Part shown: piece after piece, positions 1 through 10,008 of the stretch
How positions within the stretch are numbered: position 1 is the first letter of the stretch
How the letters are laid out: every line of letters starts with the position of its first letter
NCBI RefSeq assembly: GCF_026013365.1
Contig: NZ_JAPDOE010000002.1
Span: 434,001-498,000, forward strand
DNA from: Paenibacillus sp. LS1
Lineage (GTDB): Bacteria; Bacillota; Bacilli; Paenibacillales; Paenibacillaceae
Length of the DNA: 64,000 nt
Direction of reading: 5' to 3'
Position numbers and translations under genes: made by a program
Notes under the pieces: model-generated
What the model saw: the letters and a program-made list of their open reading frames with translations, nothing else
Told to the model about the DNA's origin: nothing
The model's database searches: none

Positions 1-614
1 ATTGCGGTCTTAACCAAGTTAAAGTATCCATCTACCGCTGCCTGATTTGGGTGATAACCCGGTTTAAATTGGAGAGCTACCGATGCTGATGCTTTATCCT
101 GCTCTTCTAAACCAGCAAAGATGTTATCTTTCGGCATATTGACCAGCACTTTAGCGTCCTGTATCCCTTGCATCCGCTGAAGCAACTGTTCAACTTCTCC
201 GTTTAACGCATTGTTGTACTTTACATCAAACTCTTTGTCTGTCATCCCGATGGGGGATGATGATTCCTCGAATGACTTATATCCTAATGAACCATTCTGA
301 ATGATCCCTTGAGATCCGACATTCACTTTTGCAATGGCCACACTCGTGCTTGGTACGGATATCGTCTTGCCATCTGAACTTAATTTGTATGGAATACTAG
401 ATGAATCGAGATAACTGATAACACCTGCTGAGTCACTCGCATTCAAATCCGTGAACGCAACTTCATATTCTGTCTTGGACAATTGCATCGTGAGTACAAC
501 TGCAGCCAAAATCAGAAACAGGAAGGTGGATATAAATAATACTTTTTGCTTTTTGCTGAAACTATTCCAATACTGGGACCCCTTGTCCCTGTACTGGGCG
601 ATTCTCTCATTCAC
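1..614 (-). CDS. fliF: Flagellar MS-ring protein FliF, N-terminal part (cut by window edge)
   Basis: The reverse strand encodes a short cytoplasmic start (NERIAQYRDK), one strongly hydrophobic membrane segment, then the periplasmic-side ring-building region (EYEVAFTDLN, VLVNMPKDN), which is the FliF/YscJ arrangement. About 204 codons are present; the rest, including the second membrane helix and the FliG-binding tail, lies beyond position 1. The start is a GTG at 612-614 with a GGGGTGA ribosome site just upstream; an in-frame stop lies a few codons further up and the nearby ATG is in another frame. It follows fliE by 139 bases in the same direction, so it is part of the flgB-flgC-fliE-fliF operon. 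FliF forms the membrane MS ring that anchors the rod and C ring. Identity is secure. Confidence 0.93.
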   Translation of the reverse strand, partial: MNERIAQYRDKGSQYWNSFSKKQKVLFISTFLFLILAAVVLTMQLSKTEYEVAFTDLNASDSAGVISYLDSSSIPYKLSSDGKTISVPSTSVAIAKVNVGSQGIIQNGSLGYKSFEESSSPIGMTDKEFDVKYNNALNGEVEQLLQRMQGIQDAKVLVNMPKDNIFAGLEEQDKASASVALQFKPGYHPNQAAVDGYFNLVKTA

Positions 615-753
615 TCTGTCACCCCATCATCCGAAACTTTGCTTAGTCTGTCCTTACGCAACCCTACCCGTTTCACAGGTCAACGATCAGGAGCAGCATC
701 GCAGCTGCTTGTTGCAATGATCAGCGCTACTGCCCGAGCGCAAGTAGATTATT

Positions 754-1065
754 TTATAACTGCGTTCGCATAATTTCCTGGTATGCTTCTACCACTTTGT
801 TTCGGACTTGAGTTGTGAGTTGTAGGCTTAACAAGGCCTGTTCGGAAGCGATCATCACCTGATCCACGTTCGCTTTGCCGACCAAAAATTGATTGGACAT
901 TTCATGTGATTGAGTCTCCTGTGCAGCGACAGATCCCAATGCATTCTGTAAGTATGTACCGAAGCTCTGGATGGTTTCGGCTGGTGTAGAAGGCTTGCTT
1001 TCGGTTGCACTCTTCATCTGTAGCGGTTGTATCCCCTGCGTGCTAAACATGTTGTTCTGAATCAT
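754..1065 (-). CDS. fliE: Flagellar hook-basal body protein FliE
   Basis: A 103-residue protein with the FliE C-terminal pattern: a helix ending in a Q-A-L-L-S-L-Q-L-T-T-Q-V-R-N-K stretch followed by V-V-E-A-Y-Q-E-I-M-R. FliE is the junction protein joining the MS ring (FliF) to the proximal rod (FlgB); it is exported by the flagellar type III apparatus without a cleaved signal. The length is normal for the family. It sits between flgC and fliF, the usual Firmicute order. The ATG at 1063-1065 is preceded by AGGGGAGGG, a good ribosome site. Confidence 0.95.
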   Translation of the reverse strand: MIQNNMFSTQGIQPLQMKSATESKPSTPAETIQSFGTYLQNALGSVAAQETQSHEMSNQFLVGKANVDQVMIASEQALLSLQLTTQVRNKVVEAYQEIMRTQL

Positions 1066-1123
1066 TAATGTCCCTCCCCTTCATCACTGGTTTAAATATT
1101 TCTTGTTTTTAGTTCAAAGCAGA

Positions 1124-1573
1124 TTATCTTCCAATCTCCAAAGCTTTCGAAATCATTGCTTTGGTTGAATTCAATGCTGTTACGTTAGCCTCATAGGAAC
1201 GAGTAGCTGAGATCATGTCGACCATTTCTTTCGCAATATCCACGTTAGGCATAAATACATATCCTTCTGCGTTGGCATCTGGATGAGAAGGATCGTAGAC
1301 AGGCTTGAGTGGTGACTGATCTTCGCGAATCTCAGTGACTCTGACGCCATCTCCCGAACTGCCCTCGCGCATCTGATTTTGTAGCATGGTACCAAAAGAC
1401 GTTTTATTCGGTTCAAGCACCACCATTTTGCGTTTGTAAGGGACCGCCTCACCATTGGATACGCTCGCGCGCGTCGTTTCTGCGTTCGCAATGTTGGAAG
1501 ATATAACGTCCATCCGCAAACGTTGAGCCGTCAGCGCTGATGCACTGATACTAAAACTATTACTAATGTTCAA
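1124..1573 (-). CDS. flgC: Flagellar basal-body rod protein FlgC
   Basis: A 149-residue rod protein. The N-terminus has the conserved rod/hook pattern (SASALTAQRLRMDVISSNIAN) and the C-terminus has the matching heptad helix (MVDMISATRSYEANVTALNS), which together form the coiled D0 domain shared by axial flagellar proteins. FlgC is a proximal rod subunit exported by the flagellar type III system. It begins 6 bases after the end of flgB, so the two are translationally close. Length and motifs are typical; nothing unusual was seen. Confidence 0.96.
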   Translation of the reverse strand: MNISNSFSISASALTAQRLRMDVISSNIANAETTRASVSNGEAVPYKRKMVVLEPNKTSFGTMLQNQMREGSSGDGVRVTEIREDQSPLKPVYDPSHPDANAEGYVFMPNVDIAKEMVDMISATRSYEANVTALNSTKAMISKALEIGR

Positions 1574-1579
1574 TTTAGG

Positions 1580-1987
1580 TTATCTCCCTTCCACGCCAAC
1601 ACGCATGATTTTAATTTGTTCGTTCACTTGCTGGATATAAGCGTTGTAACGCAACTGATTCTCCGCCAGAAGACTCATTTCTCTGTCTATATCGACATTG
1701 TTTTCGTTGTTATTCATGGACGTTGACTGGTCCATATTAACTACTGGCGTTGGTACGGAAGAGGAAGGACCTATGACAAAATGCCTTGCATCAGTTACTT
1801 TACCTTTAAGAACAGGCATATCTCCATTCATTTGCCCCTGCAACATTTCTTCAAAAGAAACGTCCGAGCGCTTGAAATACGGGGTATCGGCATTCGCGAT
1901 GTTGTCAGCAATCGTTCGTTGTCTGATGTTGGACGCATCGAGTGCACCTTGCAATCTTTTAAAGCTAATATCATTTAAAAGATTCAC
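1580..1987 (-). CDS. flgB: Flagellar basal-body rod protein FlgB
   Basis: A 135-residue proximal rod protein: N-terminal LQGALDASNIRQRTIADNIAN, the characteristic ADTPYFKRSDVSFEE stretch, and a C-terminal helix (EMSLLAENQLRYNAYIQQVN). It is the first gene of the flagellar operon here. The start is GTG at 1985-1987 with GGAGGGAG seven bases upstream. In B. subtilis codY lies immediately upstream; here there is a long gap without a gene. A terminator at 2166-2203 separates this operon from the upstream dprA-hslU genes, so a promoter for the flagellar genes should lie between 1988 and 2165; I could not pick it with confidence. Confidence 0.96.
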   Translation of the reverse strand: MNLLNDISFKRLQGALDASNIRQRTIADNIANADTPYFKRSDVSFEEMLQGQMNGDMPVLKGKVTDARHFVIGPSSSVPTPVVNMDQSTSMNNNENNVDIDREMSLLAENQLRYNAYIQQVNEQIKIMRVGVEGR

Positions 1988-2165
1988 AATCTCCCTCCTC
2001 TCTTTAGAAGTTATGGAAAAAGATTGAATCTTTTCCCTTGAAAATTCTTATGTTTTTTCGACAAAAACATTCGCTTTTACACGGTTTTCTAGGACTTAAG
2101 TAGAATTAACTCTGATGTTGTCGTATAACATAAGTTTCTTCGAGTTTGGGATATATTACAATAAG

Positions 2166-2203
2166 AAAAAAGCCCTATCTTTTCTGAAAGACAGGGCTTT
2201 TTG
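2166..2203 (-). terminator. Rho-independent terminator upstream of flgB
   Basis: Read on the minus strand, an AGCCCT-type arm pairs with AGGGCT across a short loop (additional TCTTT/AAAGA pairing inside) and is followed by TTTTTTCTT. It ends leftward transcription arriving from hslU before the flagellar operon. The arms are flanked by A-runs and T-runs on both sides, so it may work in both directions. Confidence 0.8.
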
Positions 2204-2821
2204 TGTATTTTCTGCAAATTATGAATTTTTTCGTAAATGTTCAGGCCCAAATCAAAAGTATGTTAATACTATCCCTGATACTTCTTAAACATTCTTAAAA
2301 TAAAAAAAACCTTTCCCATCTCTACATGACAGTATAACGCCCGTAATTATGTACATTTCCGAATATTTCATACTTGATAATGTTAGAATTTTTTACCGTT
2401 ATACTAAGGGTTTATTGACTATATGATAGGTATACATACGAAGCTGTATATTAATCAATTGACAAGTTATCTTTCAAGAATTGAGATTTATCACCTTTCC
2501 TGCCTAACACTTTCTTAACAATTAAGTAGGGTCTTTATATTTTAATCTCCAGAAAACAATTGCTTGCTTCAACCTTTTCTACAATTTCTGTTTTTGCGCA
2601 TTTACGCAACATTTACCAACCTGTCAACTAAACCGATGACCAGACTTGGAATAAGGAAACTTCTTGTAATGGGAATCACTGGATATAAAAACGGGGAATA
2701 ACCACCACTCCGATAGGTTTTAACTTAGTATACATGCGGCACAAGTCCTAGTTTTGTCGATCCGTATAACAACCCCACATCTTTTATCGGTTATGCCATC
2801 GTAATTCTGTAGATAAAAACA

Positions 2822-2935
2822 AAAATAAACGACATGCCTGCGGTAAGATGACCCTTGAGATTCGGTAAAGGAGTGACGCCCCTTCGTCGATCTCGCAAGT
2901 GCTCTCTACTCTCCAGTGCATGCCGTTCATTTATA
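2822..2935 (-). ncRNA. Candidate structured RNA in the 3' region of hslU
   Basis: On the minus strand this stretch folds into one long nested structure. The outer stem AACGGCAUGC pairs with GCAUGUCGUU (10 bp, one G-U); inside it CUG pairs with CAG; then GUA(g)AGA with UCUUAC; then CUU(gc)GAGAU with AUCUCAAG; and a small GACG/CGUC hairpin has loop AAGGGG. That loop can also pair with the downstream CUCCUU, a possible pseudoknot. The outer stem is followed by UUUAUUUUUGUUUUU, as in a terminator or a terminated small RNA. It begins about 35 bases after the hslU stop. I do not recognise the family. Words such as GGAGAGUAGA and CGAAGGGGC recall THF and glycine riboswitches, but the layout does not match either. 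Confidence 0.5.
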
Positions 2936-2969
2936 CCATCCTTGTAACAACTACATTGCTATCCCCATG

Positions 2970-4370
2970 TTACAGGATATACTGACTTAAATCACGATCC
3001 AGTGCAATATCATTCAATTTCTCACGGACATACTCCGGAGTAATCACCATACGTTCCAATGTAAGCTCAGGTGCCTCAAAGGACAAATCCTCCAACAGCT
3101 TTTCAAGAATCGTATGCAATCGGCGTGCACCTATATTTTCTGTATTTTGATTGACGGATTCAGCCAGTTTGGCAATTTCACGAATGGCATCATCCGAGAA
3201 TTCAATCTCAATATTTTCGGTGCGCAGCAAATCAACATACTGCTTGGTCAGTGCATTCTGAGGCTCAGTCAGAATGGATACAAACTCCTCCAGTGTCAAA
3301 CTGCTCAGCTCCACACGAATTGGGAAGCGTCCCTGAAGCTCGGGAATCAGATCAGAGGGTTTAGCGACGTGGAATGCGCCTGCTGCCATAAACAGAATAT
3401 AATCCGTTTTGACAGGGCCATACTTCGTCATAACCGTAGAACCTTCGACGATAGGCAGAATGTCCCGTTGTACACCCTCACGGGATACATCCGGACCGCT
3501 ACCGCGTCCTTGGCTGGCAACCTTGTCGATTTCATCAATGAAAATGATACCTGTCTGCTCTGCCCGGCGAATGGACTCCTGAGTAACATCATCCATATCG
3601 ATCAATTTTCCTGCTTCTTCCTGGATCAACACTTTGCGCGCTTCTTTAATGGTGAGCTTACGTTTTTTCGTACGACGAGGCAACAAGCTGCCAAACATCT
3701 CCTGCATGTTCATGCCCATCTGATCATTACCTTGACCAGCAAACATGTCCATCATGTTAGGAGCAGTGTCTTCCACATCAATTTCAATGATGTCATCCTC
3801 CAGCTTGCCGGATAACAGATCAAACTTGATCTTGCGTCGACGCTCCGCAACCCCTGTATCCGGTTCTGGCTCATCCTGTTCCTGAACGTTGTTGCCATTA
3901 TTACCAAAGATCATCTCAAACGGATTACGCTGATTCTTGGACTTGGACTGTGAGGGAGCCAGAATATGTACAATTCGTTCATTGGCAGCTTCTTCAGCTT
4001 TGTCCTTCACTTTTTCAGTCCGCTCCAGCTTCACCATCCGCAGTGATGTTTCAATCAAATCACGCACCATTGATTCAACGTCACGGCCAACGTAACCCAC
4101 TTCGGTGAACTTGGTAGCTTCCACTTTTACAAATGGTGCACCCACCAGTTTAGCAAGGCGACGGGCGATTTCCGTTTTACCCACACCGGTAGGTCCAATC
4201 ATCAGGATATTTTTAGGCACAATGTCGTCCTGAGTATGCTCAGGCAAAAGGCTACGCCGATAACGATTACGAAGGGCTACCGCTACCGATTTTTTGGCTT
4301 TCTTTTGACCTACAATATACTTGTCAAGCTCTGCAACAATCTGTCTCGGTGTTAGCGCTTGAGTATTCAT
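2970..4370 (-). CDS. hslU: HslU (ClpY/CodX), ATPase subunit of the HslUV protease
   Basis: A 466-residue AAA+ unfoldase. Walker A GPTGVGKT is at residues 59-66, Walker [10 protein letters not shown] near residue 275, then sensor and arginine-finger regions (RFPIRVEL) and the C-terminal tail ending DLSQYIL, the type that docks into HslV. The I-domain insertion (about residues 120-240) is Asn/Gln and Met rich ([20 protein letters not shown]), as in other Firmicute HslU. It is the last gene of dprA-topA-trmFO-hslV-hslU; 115 bases separate it from hslV. The ATG is preceded by GTAGGAGGGAAGC. HslU unfolds substrates and threads them into the HslV chamber in the cytoplasm. Confidence 0.97.
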   Translation of the reverse strand: MNTQALTPRQIVAELDKYIVGQKKAKKSVAVALRNRYRRSLLPEHTQDDIVPKNILMIGPTGVGKTEIARRLAKLVGAPFVKVEATKFTEVGYVGRDVESMVRDLIETSLRMVKLERTEKVKDKAEEAANERIVHILAPSQSKSKNQRNPFEMIFGNNGNNVQEQDEPEPDTGVAERRRKIKFDLLSGKLEDDIIEIDVEDTAPNMMDMFAGQGNDQMGMNMQEMFGSLLPRRTKKRKLTIKEARKVLIQEEAGKLIDMDDVTQESIRRAEQTGIIFIDEIDKVASQGRGSGPDVSREGVQRDILPIVEGSTVMTKYGPVKTDYILFMAAGAFHVAKPSDLIPELQGRFPIRVELSSLTLEEFVSILTEPQNALTKQYVDLLRTENIEIEFSDDAIREIAKLAESVNQNTENIGARRLHTILEKLLEDLSFEAPELTLERMVITPEYVREKLNDIALDRDLSQYIL

Positions 4371-4485
4371 ATTGCTTCCCTCCTACCAGTATGCTGAATT
4401 TATTTTACCTAACAAGGACAAAGAATCCCCTAGACGTCCTGGAGCAGATTACAAAATCATGCTCCACTACGGGAGATTTCTTTGG

Positions 4486-5028
4486 CTATAACTCTTCTAC
4501 AATAATATTACTGTTCGTATACACACAAAGCTCCGAGGCAATCTGAAGCGATTCGCGCGCAATGTCCTTCGCTTCCAGGTTCACAGCATGACGTTTCAAC
4601 GCACGTGCAGCAGATAAGGCAAAGTTCCCACCTGATCCGATAGCAATAACGTCATCATCGGGCTCAATGATTTCGCCGCCGCCTGAAATCAACAACATAC
4701 CTGTTTTGTCCATTACAATCAACAATGCCTCAAGCTTACGCAGGATTCGATCTTGACGCCAATCCTTGGCAAGCTCTACGGCAGCACGCTGCAGGTTACC
4801 ATGGTGCTCCTCCAGCTTTCCTTCGAATTTCTCAAACAGGGTGATGGCATCCGCCACAGAACCGGCAAACCCGGCAACAACCTGTCCGCGGTATAATCGT
4901 CTTACCTTCTTGGCTGTATTCTTCATCACAACGCTTTGGCCCATGGTCACCTGACCATCACCAGCAATTGCTGCCTTACCATTATGACGAACGGCACAGA
5001 TCGTTGTAGCATGAAATGACATATCCAT
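4486..5028 (-). CDS. hslV: HslV (ClpQ/CodW), peptidase subunit of the HslUV protease
   Basis: A 180-residue proteasome-type peptidase. The N-terminus reads [13 protein letters not shown] and the body has [14 protein letters not shown] and [20 protein letters not shown], diagnostic of HslV. In most HslV the first Thr of TTI is the exposed nucleophile; in the B. subtilis CodW an upstream Ser exposed by Met removal is reported to serve. Here the best-placed ATG (5026-5028, nine bases after GGGAGGAGG) gives Met-Asp-Met-Ser, where Met would not be removed; the second ATG (5020-5022) would expose Ser. Either autoprocessing to Thr or use of the second start is needed. It is 26 bases after trmFO; xerC, which sits between them in B. 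subtilis, is absent. Confidence 0.95.
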   Translation of the reverse strand: MDMSFHATTICAVRHNGKAAIAGDGQVTMGQSVVMKNTAKKVRRLYRGQVVAGFAGSVADAITLFEKFEGKLEEHHGNLQRAAVELAKDWRQDRILRKLEALLIVMDKTGMLLISGGGEIIEPDDDVIAIGSGGNFALSAARALKRHAVNLEAKDIARESLQIASELCVYTNSNIIVEEL

Positions 5029-5054
5029 GATATCAGCCTCCTCCCACGAATAAT

Positions 5055-6398
5055 TTATACGCGTTCCGGAACGGTTAGACCTTCTGCCGCAGCAAAACTG
5101 GTGATACCATCCAGGGCACGCTGTGCAAGAGCTTCATTTTTTTCTTTTTTGTTACGGATTTTCGTTTCCAGCTTCGGCAACAATCCAAAGTTTGCATTCA
5201 TTGGCTGGAAGTGTTTGAAGTCAGCTGTTGTAATATACTGAGCCATACTGCCAAGCGTTGTTTCTACCGGCAATACCACCAGTTCCTGTCCAAGAGCTGC
5301 CTTGGCTGCGTTCATTCCGGCAATAAGTCCAGAAGCAGCAGATTCTACATATCCTTCTACACCGGTCATCTGACCTGCAAAGAACAGGTTTGGACGCTCT
5401 TTAAACTGATACGTCGGACGAAGCAGTTTAGGAGAATTAATAAATGTATTGCGGTGCATTACGCCATAACGTACGAACTCTGCATTTTCAAGTCCAGGTA
5501 TGAGAGAGAAGACACGTTTTTGTTCTCCCCATTTCAGATGCGTCTGGAAGCCTACCAGGTTATACAACGTTCCCGCAGCATTGTCCTGTCTAAGCTGAAC
5601 AACCGCATGTGGCAACTCTCCTGTATGCGGGTTAACCAAACCTACTGGTTTCATAGGACCAAACAGAGCCGTCTGTTTTCCGCGTTTCATCATCACTTCG
5701 ATTGGCATACAGCCTTCAAAGTAGATTTCTTTCTCAAACTCTTTCAATTGAGCGACCTCAGCAGTAATGAGAGCTTCATAGAAGACATCAAACTCTTCTT
5801 CTGTCATCGGACAGTTCAGATATGCCGCTTCGCCCTTATCATAACGGGAGGCCAAGTACACCTTGTTCATATCAATTGAATCTTTTTCGATGATCGGTGC
5901 TGCTGCATCATAGAAGTAGAAATATTCTTCACCCATTAGTGCCTTGATTTGCTCAGACAATGCCGGTGAAGTCAAGGGACCCGTTGCAACAACAACGATG
6001 CCGTCTTCCGGCAGGGAAGTTAGTTCTTCGTTCACCACTTCGATGAGCGGATGCTGGTGCAGCGTAGACGTAATCTCACCTGAGAAGCCGTCCCGGTCCA
6101 CAGCAAGTGCTCCACCTGCTGGAACGGCGTGCTTGTCTGCCGCAGACAGTACGAGAGAATTGAGCATTCTCATTTCTTCTTTTAATACACCCACTGCATT
6201 CGTCAATCCATTGGCACGCAGCGAGTTACTGCACACCAGTTCTGCAAATTTATCTGTATGATGAGCTGGCGTTTTCACCACAGGTCTCATCTCGTATAAT
6301 TTCACGCGCACGCCGCGACTTGCGATCTGCCAGGCAGCTTCTGTTCCTGCCAGCCCGGCACCAATTACGGTTACTTGTTGTTCATTCGTCAAAATCAT
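5055..6398 (-). CDS. trmFO: TrmFO, folate-dependent tRNA (uracil-54) methyltransferase
   Basis: A 447-residue flavoprotein. The FAD-binding [12 protein letters not shown] is at residues 13-24, followed by the TrmFO-specific [20 protein letters not shown]; further on are the catalytic-site region [12 protein letters not shown] and the C-terminal FAD contact [16 protein letters not shown]. The enzyme makes ribothymidine at position 54 of tRNA using methylene-tetrahydrofolate and FADH2. Length is normal. It starts 15 bases after topA stops, and the ATG has GGGGGTAA upstream, so topA-trmFO-hslV-hslU are very likely co-transcribed. Confidence 0.96.
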   Translation of the reverse strand: MILTNEQQVTVIGAGLAGTEAAWQIASRGVRVKLYEMRPVVKTPAHHTDKFAELVCSNSLRANGLTNAVGVLKEEMRMLNSLVLSAADKHAVPAGGALAVDRDGFSGEITSTLHQHPLIEVVNEELTSLPEDGIVVVATGPLTSPALSEQIKALMGEEYFYFYDAAAPIIEKDSIDMNKVYLASRYDKGEAAYLNCPMTEEEFDVFYEALITAEVAQLKEFEKEIYFEGCMPIEVMMKRGKQTALFGPMKPVGLVNPHTGELPHAVVQLRQDNAAGTLYNLVGFQTHLKWGEQKRVFSLIPGLENAEFVRYGVMHRNTFINSPKLLRPTYQFKERPNLFFAGQMTGVEGYVESAASGLIAGMNAAKAALGQELVVLPVETTLGSMAQYITTADFKHFQPMNANFGLLPKLETKIRNKKEKNEALAQRALDGITSFAAAEGLTVPERV

Positions 6399-6413
6399 TT
6401 ACCCCCATATATA

Positions 6414-8513
6414 CTAATCCGCTGATTCGTCATCCGGTTCATCCACCGGCTCCTGATGATCACATGATGTACACTGCAATCGGGCTCCCTTTTTGTTCCG
6501 CTTTTCAATCATTAGCGATCCACAACTTGGACATGGTTTGGCTGAAGGTCTGTCCCATGAGACAAAATCACATTCAGGATACTTGTCACAACCGTAGAAG
6601 ATACGTCCCTTTTTGCTACGACGCTCAACAACATGGCCTTCCTTACACTTCGGACAAGTTACGCCAATATCCTTGATAATCGGTTTGGTATTCCGGCAAT
6701 CAGGGAAGCCAGAGCAAGCAAGAAACTTGCCAAAACGTCCGAGTTTATAAACAAGTGGTTTGCCGCACTTCTCACAGATCTCATCCGATACTTCGTCTTC
6801 GATCTCGATTTCTTTCATTTCTTCTTCCGCAAACTCAAGCCGTTTCTCGAAAGATTCGTAGAATTCAGCGAGTACTTTGACCCAATCCTCGGAACCTTCC
6901 TCCACATGGTCAAGATCACCTTCCATGTTCGCGGTAAACTCTACATTCAGGATTTCCGGGAAAAACTCTTCCATCTGTTCGATGACCAGTTCGCCAAGCT
7001 CCGTTGGCATGAATTTCTTTTCCTCAATCGCAACATATCCGCGCTTCTGAATGGTCTCCAGTGTTGGCGCATATGTACTCGGACGCCCTATACCCAATTC
7101 CTCAAGCGTCTTAACCAACCTTGCCTCCGTATATCGTGGTGGCGGTTGTGTAAAATGCTGTTTTGGCTCAATCTCCTGCTTCTCAAGCACATCTCCACTT
7201 TTCAGCGGAGGTAGCAGACGATCTTCTTCGGTTGTACCATCGTCGTTTCCTTCAACATATACCTTCATGAAGCCCTGGAATCGAACCTTCGAACCTGCTG
7301 CACGGAAAATCGTATCCCCCGCCGCAATATCTACAGAGAGTGTATCCAGGATAGCCGAGGACATCTGGCTCGCTACAAAACGTTCCCAAACCAGTTTATA
7401 CAACCGGAACTGATCACGACTCATAAATGACTTGATTGAATCGGGATCACGCAGAATTGAAGTTGGACGAATTGCTTCATGCGCATCCTGAGCATTAGCT
7501 GCTTTTTTGGAATAATTTCGTGGTGTTTCTGGTGCAAATGGCTCTCCATACTTACCAACGATATATTCTTTGGCTTCTTCTTGTGCAGATGCCGCAATCC
7601 GCGTGGAGTCCGTACGCATATACGTGATGAGACCTACTGTGCCTTCTTTTCCAAGGTCTACACCTTCATATAGTTGTTGGGCCACCGACATCGTCTTGGA
7701 AGCTCTGAAATTCAATTTACGTGCTGCTTCCTGTTGCAAAGAACTCGTGGTAAACGGGGCGGAAGGGTTCCGACTCCGTTCCTTCTCTTTAACTTCCTTG
7801 ATCGTAAAGTCTGCACCTTCGATCTGTTTCAGGATGGCTTGCACTTCCGCTTCACTGCCCAGCTCTGTTTTAGCCCCGTTCAGTTTATGAAACTTGGCTT
7901 CAAACGGATTGCCGTCTGCTGTCAGTTTGGCGGTAATGCTCCAGTATTCTTCCGGCTCAAAATCATCAATTTCATTTTCACGATCTAAAATGATTTTAAC
8001 AGCCACGGACTGAACCCGGCCTGCGGACAAACCTTTTTTAACTTTTTTCCATAATAATGGACTAATTTTATATCCAACGAGTCGATCCAGAATACGTCTT
8101 GCCTGCTGCGCGTTAACCAAATCCATATTGATTTTCCGCGGCGTTTTGAACGCATCTTTGACCGCCTGTTTTGTAATTTCATTAAATACAACCCGGCAAT
8201 CTGCCGTATCGTCCAGTTCAAGGGCATGGGCTAAATGCCATGCGATAGCCTCGCCTTCGCGATCCGGGTCAGCTGCGAGATACACTTTTTTCACTTTCTT
8301 CCGTGCATCCTTCAGTTCTTTCAAAATTGAACCTTTGCCGCGGATCGTAATATATTTCGGATTAAAATCATTCTCCACCTCAACGCCGATCTGACTCTTT
8401 GGCAAATCGCGAACATGTCCCATCGAAGCTTTCACGATGAACTTGCTGCCTAAATATTTGCCTATCGTCTTCGCCTTTGAGGGCGACTCCACGATTACGA
8501 GTGCATCCGCCAT
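6414..8513 (-). CDS. topA: DNA topoisomerase I (type IA)
   Basis: A 699-residue type IA topoisomerase. The TOPRIM domain starts at [20 protein letters not shown] and contains [15 protein letters not shown]; the active-site Tyr lies in [12 protein letters not shown] (about residue 300); the C-terminus carries zinc ribbons [28 protein letters not shown]...CDKYPEC and CPSCGSL...CTSCDH. It relaxes negative supercoils behind RNA polymerase. Order dprA-topA-trmFO is the Firmicute standard. The gene is complete with ATG at 8511-8513 and a GAGGAGGAT ribosome site. Confidence 0.97.
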   Translation of the reverse strand: MADALVIVESPSKAKTIGKYLGSKFIVKASMGHVRDLPKSQIGVEVENDFNPKYITIRGKGSILKELKDARKKVKKVYLAADPDREGEAIAWHLAHALELDDTADCRVVFNEITKQAVKDAFKTPRKINMDLVNAQQARRILDRLVGYKISPLLWKKVKKGLSAGRVQSVAVKIILDRENEIDDFEPEEYWSITAKLTADGNPFEAKFHKLNGAKTELGSEAEVQAILKQIEGADFTIKEVKEKERSRNPSAPFTTSSLQQEAARKLNFRASKTMSVAQQLYEGVDLGKEGTVGLITYMRTDSTRIAASAQEEAKEYIVGKYGEPFAPETPRNYSKKAANAQDAHEAIRPTSILRDPDSIKSFMSRDQFRLYKLVWERFVASQMSSAILDTLSVDIAAGDTIFRAAGSKVRFQGFMKVYVEGNDDGTTEEDRLLPPLKSGDVLEKQEIEPKQHFTQPPPRYTEARLVKTLEELGIGRPSTYAPTLETIQKRGYVAIEEKKFMPTELGELVIEQMEEFFPEILNVEFTANMEGDLDHVEEGSEDWVKVLAEFYESFEKRLEFAEEEMKEIEIEDEVSDEICEKCGKPLVYKLGRFGKFLACSGFPDCRNTKPIIKDIGVTCPKCKEGHVVERRSKKGRIFYGCDKYPECDFVSWDRPSAKPCPSCGSLMIEKRNKKGARLQCTSCDHQEPVDEPDDESAD

Positions 8514-8630
8514 AGGTTCATCCTCCTCTCAGTCATGAAACTGTCATGTAACTGTTTCTGTAAGCTTATGCATAGGTTAATAACTTCAGCTAATTATATA
8601 TTTCCACACGCTACATAGGTTGTAGCATCG

Positions 8631-9761
8631 TCATACCCTCGCATATTTGGTGCCTGGTAATTGGCTAATCTGCTTTTTTATGATTAAAGATAACAGAACT
8701 GAATGCAAATGTCCAAAATCCCAACCTAGCTGTTCAACCAGTTGATCCAACGATTGCTCCTCCTGTTCCAACAGATAAATCACACGTTGTTCATCCGGAG
8801 AGAGCTTAACCTCAGCGAATATCCCTTGCCCGGAAGGCTCAGGTGTTTCTGCCGAACGTCCTCTATTGTAAGGAAGTTGTTCTGCATTTGGCAAGTCCAA
8901 ACGATACTCTTCCAAAACATCTGCTGCACATGTGACCAATTTGGCCCCTTGACGGATTAGATTGTGAGCGCCCCGACTCTTCGGCGATGTGATGGGTCCA
9001 GGAACTGCAAATACATCCCTGCCTGCTTCAAGAGCAGCATCTGCTGTGATCAGTGAACCACTGCGAATGTCAGCCTCAACGACCAATGTCCCCAGCGTAA
9101 GACCGGCAATGATTCGATTCCGTTCCGGAAATAATCCTTGACGTGCTCTCGTACCTGGTGGATATTCCGACAAAAGCAGACCCGTCTCCGCGATTCGCTC
9201 AGCAAGGCTTGTATTTTCGGGTGGGTATATATTATCAATCCCTGTTCCGAATACTGCAATCGTTTTTCCTTTGGCACGTAATACTGCCTCATGACACACG
9301 CTATCAATACCGCGGGCAAGCCCGCTTACGATCGTAAGCCCTGCACTGCATAATTGTTCTGCCAGCTTCTCACCAACTTTGCGCCCATACACGGTTGGCA
9401 TACGAGTTCCCACCATCGCAATGGACGGTTTGTGTAGCAAACTTATATCCCCTCGACCATACATTACCCAGGGAGGCTGAACGGTTTCCTTCATTAATAT
9501 GGGATAATTCTGATCCAGATAAGTAATAACCTCTATCCCCTGATTGTAAACGTGTTCTCTTTTACGTTCGATCCAGTTGAGCGTAAATTGACTCGCTAAA
9601 CGGGCAGCCTGATCTTTGCGCAAACCTGCCGCAGTCCAGTCACCTTCTTCATAATTCAAAAGATCGGACCATTGATGTTGTCCCAGAACCAGTTTTGAGA
9701 TTGTTTTCTTGCCAATACCCTCCATCTCATGCAACCCAAACAAGATCCATCGTTCTTCCAT
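8631..9761 (-). CDS. dprA: DNA-processing protein DprA (Smf)
   Basis: A 376-residue DprA. An N-terminal helix-hairpin-helix/SAM-like region is followed by the Rossmann-type core: AMVGTRMPTVYGRKVGE, IVSGLARGIDSVCHEAVL, TIAVFGTGIDNIYPPEN, SEYPPGT and FPERNRIIAGL. A C-terminal winged-helix part (DEQRVIYLLEQEEQSLDQL onward) completes the family layout. DprA binds incoming single-stranded DNA and loads RecA during natural transformation. The usual GSR in the first core motif reads GTR here, a mild change. It precedes topA by 117 bases and follows the sucCD terminator, so it heads its own transcription unit. Confidence 0.95.
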   Translation of the reverse strand: MEERWILFGLHEMEGIGKKTISKLVLGQHQWSDLLNYEEGDWTAAGLRKDQAARLASQFTLNWIERKREHVYNQGIEVITYLDQNYPILMKETVQPPWVMYGRGDISLLHKPSIAMVGTRMPTVYGRKVGEKLAEQLCSAGLTIVSGLARGIDSVCHEAVLRAKGKTIAVFGTGIDNIYPPENTSLAERIAETGLLLSEYPPGTRARQGLFPERNRIIAGLTLGTLVVEADIRSGSLITADAALEAGRDVFAVPGPITSPKSRGAHNLIRQGAKLVTCAADVLEEYRLDLPNAEQLPYNRGRSAETPEPSGQGIFAEVKLSPDEQRVIYLLEQEEQSLDQLVEQLGWDFGHLHSVLLSLIIKKQISQLPGTKYARV

Positions 9762-9875
9762 ACCATAAACCTCCCAGAGCGGGAAGAGTATCTTCCCTCA
9801 TATTGTGTGTTAAGTGATCACGGAATGCAAGCGTTTACGCAGATGAGAAACAATTCCTCTCCCTTTTCACGTTAA

Positions 9876-9928
9876 AAAAAAACGCAAAAAAGCAACCCTT
9901 CGCCCTGTTTAAGGGCAAAAGGTTGCTT
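9876..9928 (-). terminator. Rho-independent terminator of sucCD
   Basis: On the minus strand AAGCAACC (9921-9928) pairs with GGTTGCTT (9890-9897), with an inner GCCC/GGGC stem, followed by TTTTTTGCG and a second run of nine T. It lies about 80 bases after the sucD stop. Confidence 0.85.
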
Positions 9929-10008
9929 ACCTTTTCCGTAACCATAATAGTCGGTCTAGCAGAAACAAATCATTTCCGAACCGTTTCTTCTATTATAACG
10001 AAAAAGAA

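Larger units (their letters stand above)
1988..2969. other. 982-base gene-free gap between hslU and flgB
   Basis: No open frame with a credible start lies in this AT-rich stretch on either strand. It contains a terminator (2166-2203) and a long folded element (2822-2935), described separately. In B. subtilis this position is occupied by codY. No residue stretch resembling CodY was noticed in any frame, so there is no visible remnant. Confidence 0.7.

Noticed and set aside
2822..2935. Assigning the folded element as a glycine or THF riboswitch
   Set aside because: Only short words match; the stem order and lack of a downstream glycine- or folate-related gene argue against it.
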